Assembly: GCA_025963615.1 (NCBI GenBank)
Contig: JAOQAL010000743.1
Span: forward strand, 1-5,331
From: Chitinophagaceae bacterium
Lineage (GTDB): Bacteria > Bacteroidota > Bacteroidia > Chitinophagales > Chitinophagaceae
Direction of reading: 5' to 3'
Length of the DNA stretch: 5,331 nt
This document shows positions 5,299 to 5,331 of this stretch, one piece after another (the first letter of the stretch is position 1; every line of letters starts with the position of its first letter). The notes beneath the pieces are model-generated. The model saw only the letters and a list, made by a program, of their open reading frames with translations. It did not search any database and was not told the DNA's origin. Both the position numbers and the translations under genes were made by a program.

Positions 5299-5331
5299 TA
5301 TTATTATGACAAAGGTTGGATTGAAGATTTG

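Larger units (their letters stand above)
5081..5331 (+). repeat. Tandem array of 130-bp units containing serine-tRNA fragments, open at the right edge
   Basis: Unit 1 (5091-5220) and unit 2 (5221 to the window end) match at 110 of the 111 comparable positions; the only difference is C5155 versus T5285. The ten bases before unit 1 (5081-5090) match the end of unit 1 at 8 of 10, so the array starts at about 5081. Each unit has a tRNA-Ser-like 5' part, an inserted palindrome, a tail of about 50 bp unrelated to tRNA (from 5169), and an AT-rich joint. The tail includes AAGATTTG (5194-5201), one base short of a TAnnTTTG promoter element, 26 bases before the next tRNA-like start. The unit length is not a multiple of three and stops are frequent, so the array is not a coding repeat. 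More units may follow beyond the edge. Confidence 0.95.

Noticed and set aside
5081..5331. CRISPR array or phage attachment site
   Set aside because: Units are 130 bp and almost identical throughout, with no variable spacers. Integration at tRNA genes usually leaves a 3' tRNA fragment, whereas here the 5' part is kept, and no integrase is in the window.

Overview
The window looks like chromosomal DNA of a Bacteroidota bacterium, most likely a member of the Chitinophagaceae. The evidence is the Bacteroidota promoter hallmark (TAnnTTTG) in front of several units, a GluRS of the Bacteroidota type, and a lipoprotein family I associate with this lineage. Genus and species cannot be told from the sequence.

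Layout from left to right. (1) Positions 1-718, minus strand: the first 239 codons of a membrane glycosyltransferase of the GT39/ArnT-PMT type, running off the left edge. (2) 771-2309, minus: gltX, glutamyl-tRNA synthetase, about 50 bp upstream of the glycosyltransferase and possibly co-transcribed with it. (3) 2310-2388: a short divergent promoter region with a TAnnTTTG element facing each way. (4) 2467-3114, plus (a longer frame opens at 2389): a NodB-type polysaccharide deacetylase, followed by a strong terminator at 3173-3202 that probably also serves the converging gene. (5) 3249-4157, minus: an uncharacterised exported lipoprotein. (6) 4158-4265: a second divergent promoter region. (7) 4266-5033, plus: a TatD-family metal-dependent hydrolase with all its metal-ligand motifs. 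(8) 5081-5331: a tandem array of 130-bp units that continues past the right edge.

The array is the unusual part. Each unit holds the 5' two thirds of a serine tRNA gene (acceptor 5' strand, D arm, long variable arm). In place of the 5' half of the anticodon arm stands a perfect palindrome, TCCCGATAAAATCGGGA. The T arm and the 3' acceptor strand are absent. The same kind of TCCCGAT/ATCGGGA palindrome occurs twice more in the window: in frame inside gltX, and at the 5' end of the deacetylase frame. Together these suggest a small dispersed palindromic repeat family that has entered a coding sequence, a 5' leader and a tRNA-derived sequence.

The protein-coding genes are ordinary housekeeping or envelope genes and do not form an obvious pathway: one translation enzyme, one sugar transferase, one glycan deacetylase, one lipoprotein and one nuclease-like hydrolase. 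No phage genes, transposase, CRISPR array or defence operon is visible.
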